38,326 bases of DNA from Anaerolineaceae bacterium UBA4890 (GTDB lineage: Bacteria > Chloroflexota > Anaerolineae > Anaerolineales > Anaerolineaceae): positions 1 to 38,326 of the forward strand of contig DHCY01000034.1 in NCBI GenBank assembly GCA_002399085.1. The letters are read 5' to 3'. Of this stretch, positions 7,502-15,666 are shown in pieces. The position numbers were made by a program, and so were the translations under genes. Every line of letters starts with the position of its first letter. The stretch's first letter is position 1. The notes under the pieces are model-generated. The model saw only the letters and a list, made by a program, of their open reading frames with translations, did no database searches and was not told where the DNA came from.

Positions 7502-8252
7502 CCTGGAAGGCATCGACACGTATTATGAAGATCACGGTAAAGGAAAACCGGTGGTTTTGCTGCACGGATTAGCGCTCGACAGCACCATCTGGAATGACGT
7601 CGTCAGCCGATACAGCATCCAGGCTCGCTTTATCACCCCCGATTTGCGGGGGCATGGAAGAACCGAAACTGGTCAGGGGAAGGGCACCCTTGAACAATTC
7701 GCTGACGACCTGTTTGCCCTGGTCAGTTATTTGGGCTTAAAAAGTCTTACCCTGGTTGGGCATTCGATGGGTGGTTATATTGCCCTGGCTTTTGCGAATA
7801 AATATCCTGAAAAATTGGATGATCTGATCATGGTGACCTCAAATGCCCGCCCGGATCCGCCTGAAAAACAAGAATCGCGCTTAAAAGATGCTGAGCTGGC
7901 ACTGAGTAATGGAATGGCTGCCATAGCCGCCGGTATGGCTCAAAATCTAACTAAATCGGACGAGATCCGCCAAAGGGTCACGCCTATCCTCGAAAAGACA
8001 CCACCCGAAGGCTTCGCCAACGCGCAGCGCGCAATCGCTTCACGAAGCAGCCGGTTTGAATTGATCCATAGCCTTGAGATCCCCTTCCTTGCCATCGCAG
8101 GCAGTGAAGATCAGCTGATGCGAACCGATTCAGCCTATGATATGGCAGGCTGTGCCCAGCAAGGCAGAGCCGTGGTTTTACCCGGGGTCGGGCATTTACC
8201 CATGCTGGAAGCACCGCTCGCCCTGGGGGCTTTGATTGTAAGTAGGCTTTAA
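7491..8252 (+). CDS. Alpha/beta hydrolase
   Basis: The 253-residue alpha/beta-fold hydrolase has a complete catalytic triad: S92 in the nucleophile elbow GHSMGG, D207 in AGSEDQL, and H235 in VGHLPMLEAP. The oxyanion region is HGLALD (25-30), and PDLRGHGRT is the usual strand-4 motif. It resembles the 3-oxoadipate enol-lactonase/esterase branch, but the substrate cannot be read from sequence. The ATG overlaps the end of cca by 11 nt, so it is co-translated with the tRNA enzyme although no functional link is obvious. Confidence 0.9.
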   Translation: MRINLEGIDTYYEDHGKGKPVVLLHGLALDSTIWNDVVSRYSIQARFITPDLRGHGRTETGQGKGTLEQFADDLFALVSYLGLKSLTLVGHSMGGYIALAFANKYPEKLDDLIMVTSNARPDPPEKQESRLKDAELALSNGMAAIAAGMAQNLTKSDEIRQRVTPILEKTPPEGFANAQRAIASRSSRFELIHSLEIPFLAIAGSEDQLMRTDSAYDMAGCAQQGRAVVLPGVGHLPMLEAPLALGALIVSRL

Positions 8253-8270
8253 AAAAGGAGAACAACACAA

Positions 8271-8504
8271 ATGTCACAACCGATTTTTCGATACATCGTG
8301 GTCCTGCTGGCGGTGATAGTAATCGTCAGGATACTGCTCAGCCTCTCAGCCAGTGTTAAGAAGGAAAATGATGATCAAGCTTCTTTGCTGAGTTTAGAAG
8401 TTAAAGATCAGGCAGGGGAGACAGACCCGCTCGAAATTGAGCAATCGGAAGAGAATACTGACCAACTGTCTGACCCACCAAATCAAAGCATAGACCATGA
8501 ATGA
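8271..8504 (+). CDS. Small single-pass membrane protein of unknown function
   Basis: A 77-residue protein with one N-terminal membrane helix (about residues 7-26, FRYIVVLLAVIVIVRILLSL) and a strongly acidic, Glu/Asp/Gln-rich tail that is probably disordered. The ribosome site AAAGGAG at 8253-8259 is strong and the gene is packed between two real genes: it starts 18 bp after the hydrolase and overlaps the nitroreductase start by 8 nt. This supports expression. No homology is recognised. Confidence 0.7.
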   Translation: MSQPIFRYIVVLLAVIVIVRILLSLSASVKKENDDQASLLSLEVKDQAGETDPLEIEQSEENTDQLSDPPNQSIDHE

Positions 8505-9027
8505 AATTGACTGGATCTTCCATCGGCGCAGTATCAGGAAGTTCACCGAACAAACGCTCAGCAGCGAACAAATAACGACGCTGCTGGAGGCGGCAATGGC
8601 AGCTCCCAGTGCCATGAATTTGAAGCCCTGGAAGTTTATTGTGGTGCAGAACCCTGAACAGTTGACTGGCTTGCGGAAGATACTGCCTTTTGGCAAAATG
8701 GATGCGCCCTGTGCGATCGTGGTCTGTGGTGACCTGCGATCGATTAAGAAAATGGTACAGGAACGCTTTTGGGTCCAGGATTGCAGCGCCGCCACCCAGA
8801 ATATCCTGCTGGCAGCAACCGCGCTGGGGCTGGGGGCAGTCTGGTGCGGTGTTCATCCGGTGGCAACCCTTGAAAAAGCCATCCGGAAGACACTGGATAT
8901 CCCCGAAGGCGTTACTCCGCTGAACGTTATCTATGTTGGCTATCCAGCAGAAGCCAAACCCGCGCGCACTCAGTTTTCAGAGAAAAACGTATTTTCAGAT
9001 AAATTCGGCAATCCGCGCGACCTATAA
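8497..9027 (+). CDS. Nitroreductase family protein
   Basis: A 176-residue FMN-dependent oxidoreductase. The N-terminal FHRRSIRKFTEQTLS is the family's FMN-phosphate-binding segment. AAMAAPSAMNLKPWKFIVV (33-51) lines the flavin site, and ALGLGAVWCGVHP near the C-terminal third is the conserved Gly-rich helix. Such enzymes reduce nitro compounds, quinones or flavins with NAD(P)H, and the substrate here is unknown. It is the last gene of the run that starts at tdk and is followed by a repeat field, with no clear terminator. Confidence 0.93.
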   Translation: MNEIDWIFHRRSIRKFTEQTLSSEQITTLLEAAMAAPSAMNLKPWKFIVVQNPEQLTGLRKILPFGKMDAPCAIVVCGDLRSIKKMVQERFWVQDCSAATQNILLAATALGLGAVWCGVHPVATLEKAIRKTLDIPEGVTPLNVIYVGYPAEAKPARTQFSEKNVFSDKFGNPRDL

Positions 9028-9030
9028 CCT

Positions 9031-9322
9031 TCGATCGTGCCGGTCTCCTGACCGTGCACGCGATCTGACCACAGGTCTCCTGAGACGATATTGGATCGTG
9101 CCGGGCTCCTGACGGTGCACGCAACCTGACCGCAGGTCTCCATCCTTTAAGACTTCGATCGTGCCGGGCTCCTGACGGTGCACGCAATCTGACCGCAGGT
9201 CTCCATCCTTCGATCATGCCGGTCTCCTGACCATGCACGCGATCTGACCACAGGTCTCCATTTATTAAAACTTCGATCGTGCCGGGCTCCTGACCGTGCA
9301 CGTGATTTGACCGCAGGTCTCC
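9031..9322. repeat. Five tandem copies of a palindromic repeat, about 62-bp period
   Basis: Units of about 50 bp begin at 9031, 9093, 9155, 9210 and 9273 and end at 9080, 9141, 9204, 9259 and 9322. Each runs from GATCGTGCC through CTCCTGAC and TGCACG to the common end GCAGGTCTCC or ACAGGTCTCC. In unit 1, GTGC-CGGTC pairs with GACCG-T-GCAC around a TCCT loop, and GATC/GATC flank it. The other units carry substitutions. Linkers (CATCCTTTAAGACT and variants) differ in length. There is no sign of unique spacers, so this is not CRISPR. Confidence 0.9.
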
Positions 9323-9360
9323 ATCCTTTTGCATGATAATGAACCCCGATAGCAGCGTTT

Positions 9361-9381
9361 GGGCGGGTTTGGAGCCCGCCC
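9361..9381. repeat. GC-rich dispersed hairpin
   Basis: GGGCGGG (9361-9367) and CCCGCCC (9375-9381) form a hairpin, followed by GTAC. Similar hairpins occur at 12726 and 15506. They look like members of a dispersed intergenic family. Confidence 0.65.
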
Positions 9382-9435
9382 GTACTCCGAACAACACAAC
9401 TTTTCTACAAGCGCATTTGAATCGGATCAACGTTG

Positions 9436-9458
9436 CGGAGGGAGTCAAGCCCCCTCCG
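9436..9458. repeat. Second GC-rich hairpin in the repeat field
   Basis: CGGAGGG (9436-9442) pairs with CCCTCCG (9452-9458). Just downstream, TGCAGGTCTCCATC (about 9477-9490) repeats the 3' end of the tandem units at 9031-9322. Confidence 0.65.
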
Positions 9459-9496
9459 TACAACTGGAACTCCTACTGCAGGTCTCCATCTTTTCC

Positions 9497-9531
9497 TATT
9501 CCCTATTCCCTATTCCCTGATCCCTGATCCC
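9497..9531. repeat. Heptamer microsatellite
   Basis: Three TATTCCC units followed by two TGATCCC units make an exact 7-bp tandem array. It ends about 100 bp upstream of ppdK. The rest of 9532-9638 holds only an A/T-rich leader and the ppdK ribosome site. Confidence 0.9.
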
Positions 9532-9638
9532 TGTTAACATCTTATAAATACTTAAAGCAATCCCCCAGCATCATGGTAAAATTATCAATTGTGAAAATAA
9601 CATTCTGATGAATGAGAATCAAATCTTAGGAGGATTTA

Positions 9639-12482
9639 ATGTCTGAAAAAAAATGGGTCTATTTATTCAATGAAGTCAACCAGGCTGAAGCCTATGCCGG
9701 CGATTGGGACGGCGTACGCAGCCTTTTGGGCGGCAAAGGTGCCAACCTTGGCGACATGACTCGCGCTGGTGTCCCGGTTCCCCCCGGTCTCACTATCACG
9801 ACCGAAGCCTGTAACGCATTCCAGGTTTCGCGCGAATTTCCCGAAGGTATGTGGCAGCAGGTTCTGGATGCGCTCAAGGTTGTTGAAGAACAATCCGGTA
9901 AAAAATTTGGTGACCCCGTCAATCCACTGCTCGTTTCCTGCCGCTCTGGTGCCAAATTCTCGATGCCCGGTATGATGGACACTGTCCTGAATATCGGCAT
10001 GAACGACGAAGTGGCAAAGGGTCTCGCCGTGAAGAGCGGCGATGAGAAATTCGTCGCAGATTCCTACCGCCGCCTGGTCCACATGCTGGCAACCGTAGTG
10101 ATGGGCATTGATGATGAGCTCTTCGAAGAACCCTTGAAAACCTACAAGCAGGAAAAGGGCTACAAAAGCGATATCGAAATGACCGCAGCCGATTGGGCTG
10201 TCATCACCGAGGAGTACAAACAAGTTGTCAAGGATCATAAAGGTTTTGAATTCCCGCAGGATCCCTACAAACAGCTCGAACTGGCTGTAAAAGCCGTTTT
10301 CGATTCCTGGAACGCCAAGCGCGCGATTGACTATCGCCGCCGCGAGAATATCGCCGACGATCTGGGCACCGCTGTCAATATCCAAACCATGGTGTTTGGC
10401 AACATGGGCGGCGATTCCGGTACCGGTGTTGCATTCACCCGCGATCCCCAGACCGGCGAAAATATCATGTTTGGCGATTACCTGATGAATGCCCAGGGTG
10501 AGGACGTGGTTGCCGGTATCCGCAACACCTCCAAAATCTCCGGTCTGAAAGAGGAATTACCCGAAGTCTACGCTCAATTTTTCGATATAACCGAACGCCT
10601 CGAAAATCACTACCGGGATATGCAGGACGTCGAGTTCACCATCGAGCACGGCAAACTCTGGATGCTGCAAACCCGTAACGGCAAGCGCTCTGCCAAGGCA
10701 GCTGTCAAGATTGCCCATGATATGGTCATGGAAGGTCTGATCGACAAGAAGACCGCCTTGCTGCGCGTTACCCCCGAACAAATCGACCAGATGCTGCACC
10801 CGCAGTTCTCCCTCGAAGATATTGAAGCCGCGAAGAAAGACGGACGCTTCTATGCCCATGGTGTAAACGCCTCCCCTGGTGCCGCAGTCGGTCGCATTTA
10901 TTTTGACGCTAACACAGTCGAGAAGATGCATAATGAAGAGGGTCAGGATGTGATCATGGTGCGTCCTTTCACTAAACCCGAAGATATTCACGGCATGCTC
11001 TCTGCAAAAGGTATCCTCACCAGCGAGGGCGGCGCCACATCTCACGCGGCTGTGGTTGCCCGCCAGTTTGGTGTACCCTGTGTGGTTGGTGCGTCCGATA
11101 TTTCCATCGACATGGCAAAACGTCAGATGACCTGCATGGGTCTCACCATCAAAGAAGGCGACTGGATCTCCCTGGATGGTACCAAGGGTGATGTTTTTGT
11201 TGGTCAGATGAAATTGACCACACCAGACCTGACCGAACAGGAAGAACTGATGACCCTGCTCAGCTGGGCTGACGAAGTCTCCCGTATGCAGGTTTGGGCT
11301 AACGCTGACTACCCGAATGATGCCAGGCGCGCGCGCCAATATGGAGCCAAGGGCATTGGTTTGACCCGCACCGAGCACATGTTCTTCGACCCTGCACGGT
11401 TGCCCGACGTTCAGAAAATGATCATGAACGCCGAAGCCACCCAGCGCATGATCAACAATCTCGAAAGACTTGAAACTTCATTAGCAACCGGTCGTCACGA
11501 AGGTCGCGGAATGACCGAAGAAGACAAAGTGAAATTCAAAGCCGAATATGACGCCGAAAAAGTAAAAATGGACAACAATCCCGAAGCCCAGACTTACTTT
11601 GGCGCCCTGAAGAAAATTTTACCCCAGCAGCGTGGTGACTTCTATAGTCTTTTTGAAGCCATGACTGGCTTGCCAGTGATCATCCGCCTGATCGATCCGC
11701 CTCTGCATGAATTCCTGCCTTCAATGGAAGAATTGCTCATCGAGGTTACGACCATGAAAGCCAAAGGAATCACCGAAGGTCTGGCTGAAAAAGAGCACAT
11801 GCTCGAGGTTGTCCAGGGTCTGCACGAAAGCAACCCGATGATGGGTCTGCGCGGTATCCGCCTGGGTATCGTCTATCCTGACATCATGAAAATGCAGGTG
11901 AGAGCGATCTTTGAAGCTGCTTGTGATGCAAAATTGGACGGCATCGATCCGCACCCTGAGATCATGATCCCGCTCACCGGACACGTGAACGAACTCAAGA
12001 ACGTCCAGCCGACTTTGGTTAAGATCGCAAAAGACGTGATGGCTGAGAAGGGCGTTGAAGTCAATTACAAATTCGGCACTATGATCGAAATCCCACGCGC
12101 CTGTATGACCGCTGGTGAGATCGCCGAATACGCCGAGTTCTTCTCCTTCGGCACGAACGATCTGACTCAAATGTCCTTTGGTTACAGCCGTGACGACGCC
12201 GAACGCACCTTCCTGAGTGCCTATATTGACAAGGGTATTCTTGAAAAGAACCCCTTCCAGCAGCTGGACCGCGACGGTGTTGGGCGTCTGATGCGCCGGG
12301 CTGTCATTGAAGGTCGTGAAGTTCGCCCTGAACTGGAAGTTGGTATCTGTGGTGAACATGGTGGTGACCCAAGCTCGATCGAGTTCTGCCACATTATTGG
12401 CAACAACTACGTCAGCTGTTCACCATTCCGTGTGCCGCTGGCACGTCTGGCAGCAGCCCAAGCCGCGCTAAAGCACGGTTAG
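9639..12482 (+). CDS. ppdK: Pyruvate, phosphate dikinase
   Basis: The 947-residue enzyme interconverts pyruvate + ATP + Pi and PEP + AMP + PPi. The N-terminal nucleotide-binding domain begins KWVYLFNEV and contains GGKGANLGDM. The phosphohistidine is H469 in GGATSHAAVVARQFG. The C-terminal PEP/pyruvate barrel has IRLIDPPLHEFLP, FSFGTNDLTQM and the catalytic Cys C904 in GICGEHGGDP. Typical PPDKs are about 870-890 residues. The extra length includes a charged insertion near residues 608-650, just before LKKILPQQRGDF. The ribosome site TAGGAGGA (9628-9635) is strong. The gene is monocistronic, with its own terminator. Confidence 0.97.
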   Translation: MSEKKWVYLFNEVNQAEAYAGDWDGVRSLLGGKGANLGDMTRAGVPVPPGLTITTEACNAFQVSREFPEGMWQQVLDALKVVEEQSGKKFGDPVNPLLVSCRSGAKFSMPGMMDTVLNIGMNDEVAKGLAVKSGDEKFVADSYRRLVHMLATVVMGIDDELFEEPLKTYKQEKGYKSDIEMTAADWAVITEEYKQVVKDHKGFEFPQDPYKQLELAVKAVFDSWNAKRAIDYRRRENIADDLGTAVNIQTMVFGNMGGDSGTGVAFTRDPQTGENIMFGDYLMNAQGEDVVAGIRNTSKISGLKEELPEVYAQFFDITERLENHYRDMQDVEFTIEHGKLWMLQTRNGKRSAKAAVKIAHDMVMEGLIDKKTALLRVTPEQIDQMLHPQFSLEDIEAAKKDGRFYAHGVNASPGAAVGRIYFDANTVEKMHNEEGQDVIMVRPFTKPEDIHGMLSAKGILTSEGGATSHAAVVARQFGVPCVVGASDISIDMAKRQMTCMGLTIKEGDWISLDGTKGDVFVGQMKLTTPDLTEQEELMTLLSWADEVSRMQVWANADYPNDARRARQYGAKGIGLTRTEHMFFDPARLPDVQKMIMNAEATQRMINNLERLETSLATGRHEGRGMTEEDKVKFKAEYDAEKVKMDNNPEAQTYFGALKKILPQQRGDFYSLFEAMTGLPVIIRLIDPPLHEFLPSMEELLIEVTTMKAKGITEGLAEKEHMLEVVQGLHESNPMMGLRGIRLGIVYPDIMKMQVRAIFEAACDAKLDGIDPHPEIMIPLTGHVNELKNVQPTLVKIAKDVMAEKGVEVNYKFGTMIEIPRACMTAGEIAEYAEFFSFGTNDLTQMSFGYSRDDAERTFLSAYIDKGILEKNPFQQLDRDGVGRLMRRAVIEGREVRPELEVGICGEHGGDPSSIEFCHIIGNNYVSCSPFRVPLARLAAAQAALKHG

Positions 12483-12505
12483 AATTTGGTTGTTAGATAG
12501 TAGAT

Positions 12506-12536
12506 AACGGCTCCCGTAACGGAGCCGTTTATTTTT
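12506..12536 (+). terminator. Intrinsic terminator of ppdK
   Basis: AACGGCTCC (12506-12514) pairs with GGAGCCGTT (12521-12529) around a 6-nt loop, followed by a T-rich tract. Confidence 0.92.
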
Positions 12537-12537
12537 C

Positions 12538-12604
12538 TGTCATCCTGAACAAAGTGAAGGATCCTTGCTCCGGTGATTCAAGATTCTTTGCTTCGATCAG
12601 TGAC
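12538..12604. repeat. Single copy of the GTCATCCTGA dispersed repeat
   Basis: GTCATCCTGAACAAAGTGAAGGATC is matched in inverted form by AAGATTCTTTGCTTCGATCAGTGAC at the right end. This is the full-length, unexpanded form of the element whose left core is tandemly multiplied at 15341, 29743 and 33245. Confidence 0.7.
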
Positions 12605-12634
12605 CAATTTTTCAAGAAATCAGGAACTAGGGTC

Positions 12635-12696
12635 GTCGGAGTGAGTCCGCGTGAGGTATCTGGAAGAAAAATGTTAAAAGGCGGACTCATTCCGAC
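12635..12696. repeat. 16-bp inverted repeat
   Basis: The arm at 12635-12650 (GTCGGAGTGAGTCCGC) matches the complement of 12681-12696 at 15 of 16 positions, with a 30-bp A/T-rich centre. It is far from both neighbouring gene starts and looks like another dispersed element. Confidence 0.7.
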
Positions 12697-12725
12697 CTAT
12701 GGGTAAAGAAAGTATGCTGATACAA

Positions 12726-12761
12726 CCGTAGGGGTAGGTCTGGGACCTGCCCGTACTACGG
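12726..12761. repeat. Nested GC-rich hairpin downstream of the transglycosylase gene
   Basis: An outer stem CCGTAG/CTACGG (12726-12731, 12756-12761) encloses an inner stem GGGTAGGT/ACCTGCCC. It ends 13 bp from the stop of the leftward transglycosylase gene and could form the 3' end of its transcript, but it lacks a T run. Confidence 0.6.
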
Positions 12762-12773
12762 CTCACTCGCAAA

Positions 12774-15254
12774 TTAATTCCCGTAAATCAACGAATAAAT
12801 GTGATAAATCTCAACAATCCGGCGTAAATACGTGCGGGTTTCAAGATAACGGATCGCGTTCAAAAACACATCCGGGTCGTCGCCAACCTGCTCTTTCCAG
12901 CGCAACGTGTTACCAGGACCGCCGTTATAGGCAGCCAGGGCAAGGTACGGATCTCCATCAAACACAAAAAGCTGCCGGGCAAGATAATTGCTGCCCAGTT
13001 CCAGGTTATAAAGCGGCACACTCAGATCTTCCTGAGTGTAATTTGGTGGGTAGCCAGTTTCGCTGGCTATCTGGGCTGCTGTGGCAGGCATCAGCTGCAT
13101 GAGACCGCTGGCTCCAGCGCTGGAGTAGGCATGTGCGCCAAAATGACTTTCCTGGTAAATGAGACTAAAGAGCAGGATCTCAGCGATACCATACCGGTCA
13201 GAGACTTCCTCAACCCAAGGCAGATGATAGGTTCCGTATTGCACATGGGCAAAGTAGGGTGGAAAATTAGCAGAAAGCGGGATGTCACCGTAACCCGCCA
13301 GGTGCGAAATCGATCGGCTGGCTTCGATGGCACTCTGATAGTAGCCCAGCTCGAGAAAGAGATCGATCAGGCGGAAGCTGTTGAGAGCGTCATCTTTGTA
13401 GGTATAACGCAAAGACTCGAACTCCTGCGATGCCTGGTTGTAAAGCCCAAGACGGTGGAATTCGACGCCGCGGATAAAGCGTGGGTCATTGCCAATTTCG
13501 CTGCTATAATCTGTGTTGATATCGGAAGGCAGACTGAAAGCAATTTTAAGCCAGTCAGCTGCGTCCAGGCGTTCCTCTTCCAGATCCGGCTGCAGATTAC
13601 CCAGGGTGACCACAGGGAAGAGCGGCTGGTCATTCAACAATTCAGTGGCGCGAATGCCATAATAACCGTAAGGGTCCATTAAGGCGGCAGAGCGCCAAAA
13701 CTCCTGGGCGGATTGCCGATCGCCTTTTGCCTGGCTTACCTTGCCCAGCCAGAAGGTTGAGCCTGATTTTTCCAGCGTTTCCGGCGTAGCGATCAGGACA
13801 GCACGGTTGAAGTTATCGGCGGCTTTGTCGTATTCACCCAATTCATAGTAAAGTGAACCTCCAAAGAAAAGACCGTTAAAAGCGTCACTGGATGTAGGGA
13901 ATTCAAGCGCGATGCGTGTCCACGAGTCGGCAGCTTCTTTAAGCTGACCATCCAGGAAGTAGTAGTTGGCGGCAATCTGCAGCAATTGCGGTGCGTCGGG
14001 TTCGGAATTTGGCGCCGAAACATAGGCGAGTGTGGTCTCCAGCGCCAGTTTAAGCTGCCCCATGTAAGTGTTTTGGGTGTAGATGATATCTTCGATCGCG
14101 TCGAAACGGTATGAGCTTTGAGGGTAGGATTGAATCAATTCTGTCCAGATCTGGATGGCTTCCTTATCTTCCTCAGTCCCTCCCATCGCATTGGCGTTCA
14201 GTCGCTCAGCAGATGAAAAGCCAGCCCTCACCAGTCCTTCAGCACGAACGCTGAGCGCTTTGTAGTAGAGCGCTTCGTCTTTGGCAAAGTCGTCTCCCGC
14301 CAAGTAGCGATCGAAAGCTTCGATCGCAAGGCTATATTGCTCGACGTTGTAATTGATGATGCCCCGTTTCAGGTCATTCACGTCTTGTTGTGCATCCAAA
14401 AGCATTACCAGGGCGGTGTAGGCATCATAAGCGAAAGGATAATTATTAACCGAATCCTGCAAATAGACATAAGCCTCTTCATGGTTGCCCTGGCTGATCA
14501 AAATTTGGGCGATAAGCAGGTTCATCTGTGCCTTGGTGTAATCACTGCCTGTGTTGAGCAGGATCTCTTTATAGATACCAAGAGCGAGGTCATTCTGACC
14601 CATGCTGGAATAGCTGGACGCCACTTTTAGGGCGACCCCGGTGTTATTGGTCAGTTGGGGCGCCAGGTAGGATGTTCGGTAGGCTTCCAGGGCTCCCTCG
14701 GTGTCACCAAAATCTGCCATCAGGCTGCCGATGCGGGAATAGACTTCAGCGTCAATCACCCCGGGTTGAGCCTGGGCGTAAGCCTGGTAATAATCGAGCG
14801 CGTCTTCTTCCAGCTCCTGCTCCAGACTGATTTGGGCAAGGATAAAATTTGCCCTTTTTGCGGGCAGACTCTCAGGCAGTTGAGATTGCAGCTCAGTCAG
14901 TGCTCTTTTCGCCTGAAAGAGGTCGTTTTTCTGGTAATAGGTCAATCCCTGACCATAAAGCGCGGCTGCCTGGATCTCAGCTGAAGATCCCGATGTATTG
15001 ACACTGAATAGTTTCAAAGCCTGGTCATAGTCACCGAATGCCAAAACGCGGTCAGCTTCAGCCAGGGTGCCTTCAGTTGGCGGCGTTTCTTCTATCCGAT
15101 AGGTAGGGGCAGGAGCAATAGCGGCTTTCGTAGTTGGGATGGCGGTTTCAGTTGCGGCTGGGGGCGGAGGGGTTGATATCTCATCACAACTGCTGAGGAG
15201 CAGACTGAAGATGAGCCCGAGGATAACAATTCTTGTAGTAAGAGCTGTTTTCAT
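12774..15254 (-). CDS. Lytic transglycosylase lipoprotein with TPR-like repeats
   Basis: The 826-residue protein is an exported peptidoglycan-cleaving enzyme of the Slt/MltE (GH23) type. Residues 1-23 form a lipoprotein signal ending LLLSSC, followed by a Pro/Thr/Ala linker. Residues 60-600 are helical TPR-like repeats (for example ADRVLAFGDYDQALKLF and YYQKNDLFQAKRAL), comparable to the superhelical part of Slt70. The catalytic domain starts near 690. E702 in YQESHF is the catalytic acid, followed by SSAGASGLMQLMPATA, the NLELGSNYL motif and LALAAYNGGPGN. It probably recycles or remodels cell-wall glycan. The start ATG is at 15254 and the gene is monocistronic. Confidence 0.95.
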   Translation of the reverse strand: MKTALTTRIVILGLIFSLLLSSCDEISTPPPPAATETAIPTTKAAIAPAPTYRIEETPPTEGTLAEADRVLAFGDYDQALKLFSVNTSGSSAEIQAAALYGQGLTYYQKNDLFQAKRALTELQSQLPESLPAKRANFILAQISLEQELEEDALDYYQAYAQAQPGVIDAEVYSRIGSLMADFGDTEGALEAYRTSYLAPQLTNNTGVALKVASSYSSMGQNDLALGIYKEILLNTGSDYTKAQMNLLIAQILISQGNHEEAYVYLQDSVNNYPFAYDAYTALVMLLDAQQDVNDLKRGIINYNVEQYSLAIEAFDRYLAGDDFAKDEALYYKALSVRAEGLVRAGFSSAERLNANAMGGTEEDKEAIQIWTELIQSYPQSSYRFDAIEDIIYTQNTYMGQLKLALETTLAYVSAPNSEPDAPQLLQIAANYYFLDGQLKEAADSWTRIALEFPTSSDAFNGLFFGGSLYYELGEYDKAADNFNRAVLIATPETLEKSGSTFWLGKVSQAKGDRQSAQEFWRSAALMDPYGYYGIRATELLNDQPLFPVVTLGNLQPDLEEERLDAADWLKIAFSLPSDINTDYSSEIGNDPRFIRGVEFHRLGLYNQASQEFESLRYTYKDDALNSFRLIDLFLELGYYQSAIEASRSISHLAGYGDIPLSANFPPYFAHVQYGTYHLPWVEEVSDRYGIAEILLFSLIYQESHFGAHAYSSAGASGLMQLMPATAAQIASETGYPPNYTQEDLSVPLYNLELGSNYLARQLFVFDGDPYLALAAYNGGPGNTLRWKEQVGDDPDVFLNAIRYLETRTYLRRIVEIYHIYSLIYGN

Positions 15255-15301
15255 GGTTGACTTATAACGGAAAGAATCCCGGTTGTCAAATCAAATTGTA
15301 G

Positions 15302-15424
15302 CCTGTCATCCCGAGTTATAGCCTGTCATCCGGTTGGCTCTGTCATCCTGAGTTTGTCATCCTGAGTTTGTCATCCTGAGTTTGTCATCCTGAATTTGTC
15401 ATCCTGAACGAAGTGAAGGATCTA
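15302..15424. repeat. Tandem array of the GTCATCCTGA core, 14-bp period
   Basis: After two irregular copies (TGTCATCCCGAG and TGTCATCCGG), TGTCATCCTGAGTT repeats with an exact 14-bp period from 15341, 15355, 15369, 15383 and 15397. The last copy runs into CGAAGTGAAGGATCT, the body of the dispersed element. The array lies upstream of the leftward transglycosylase gene. Confidence 0.92.
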
Positions 15425-15608
15425 AATAGTATGAACGCAAATGTTCTCACTTCGCCTACGTTTCCAAAATATATACCGCCTACATCCCAACTTGTTAGTT
15501 CTGTACGGGAGGTGCTTGTCTCCTCCCGCCAGTATTTGAACCAGACCCAGGTCAAAGAGGGACTCAGCCCCCCTTCGTTCGTTCCGCGACATAATCCGAG
15601 TAATTTAT
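15425..15608. other. Non-coding interval with a GC-rich hairpin
   Basis: No gene is supported here. A hairpin CGGGAGG/CCTCCCG lies at 15506-15512 and 15522-15528, preceded by GTAC, and belongs with the hairpins at 9361 and 9436. A degenerate relative follows near 15558-15585. Confidence 0.6.
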
Positions 15609-15644
15609 ATAAAAAAGCGCACCGATAATTGCTTCGATGCGCTT
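15609..15644 (-). terminator. Intrinsic terminator of the cupin gene
   Basis: On the minus strand an 11-bp stem with one G-T pair (15634-15644 with 15615-15625) encloses an 8-nt loop and is followed by six T residues. Confidence 0.88.
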
Positions 15645-15666
15645 TGTAAGTTAATCCGGACTGTGC

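Noticed and set aside
9031..9322. CRISPR array
   Set aside because: The repeated units are about 50 bp and variable, the gaps are short and similar to each other, no unique spacers exist, and no cas genes are present.
8927..9463. Minus-strand open frame of 178 codons with repeated RLRAPSGARHD segments
   Set aside because: It runs through the tandem repeat array and into the nitroreductase gene on the other strand. The repeated peptide is only a translation of the DNA repeat, and there is no ribosome site.
15413..15628. Plus-strand frame of 71 codons
   Set aside because: It starts inside the dispersed repeat, crosses a GC-rich hairpin, and ends in the cupin terminator. It has no ribosome site and no recognisable protein.
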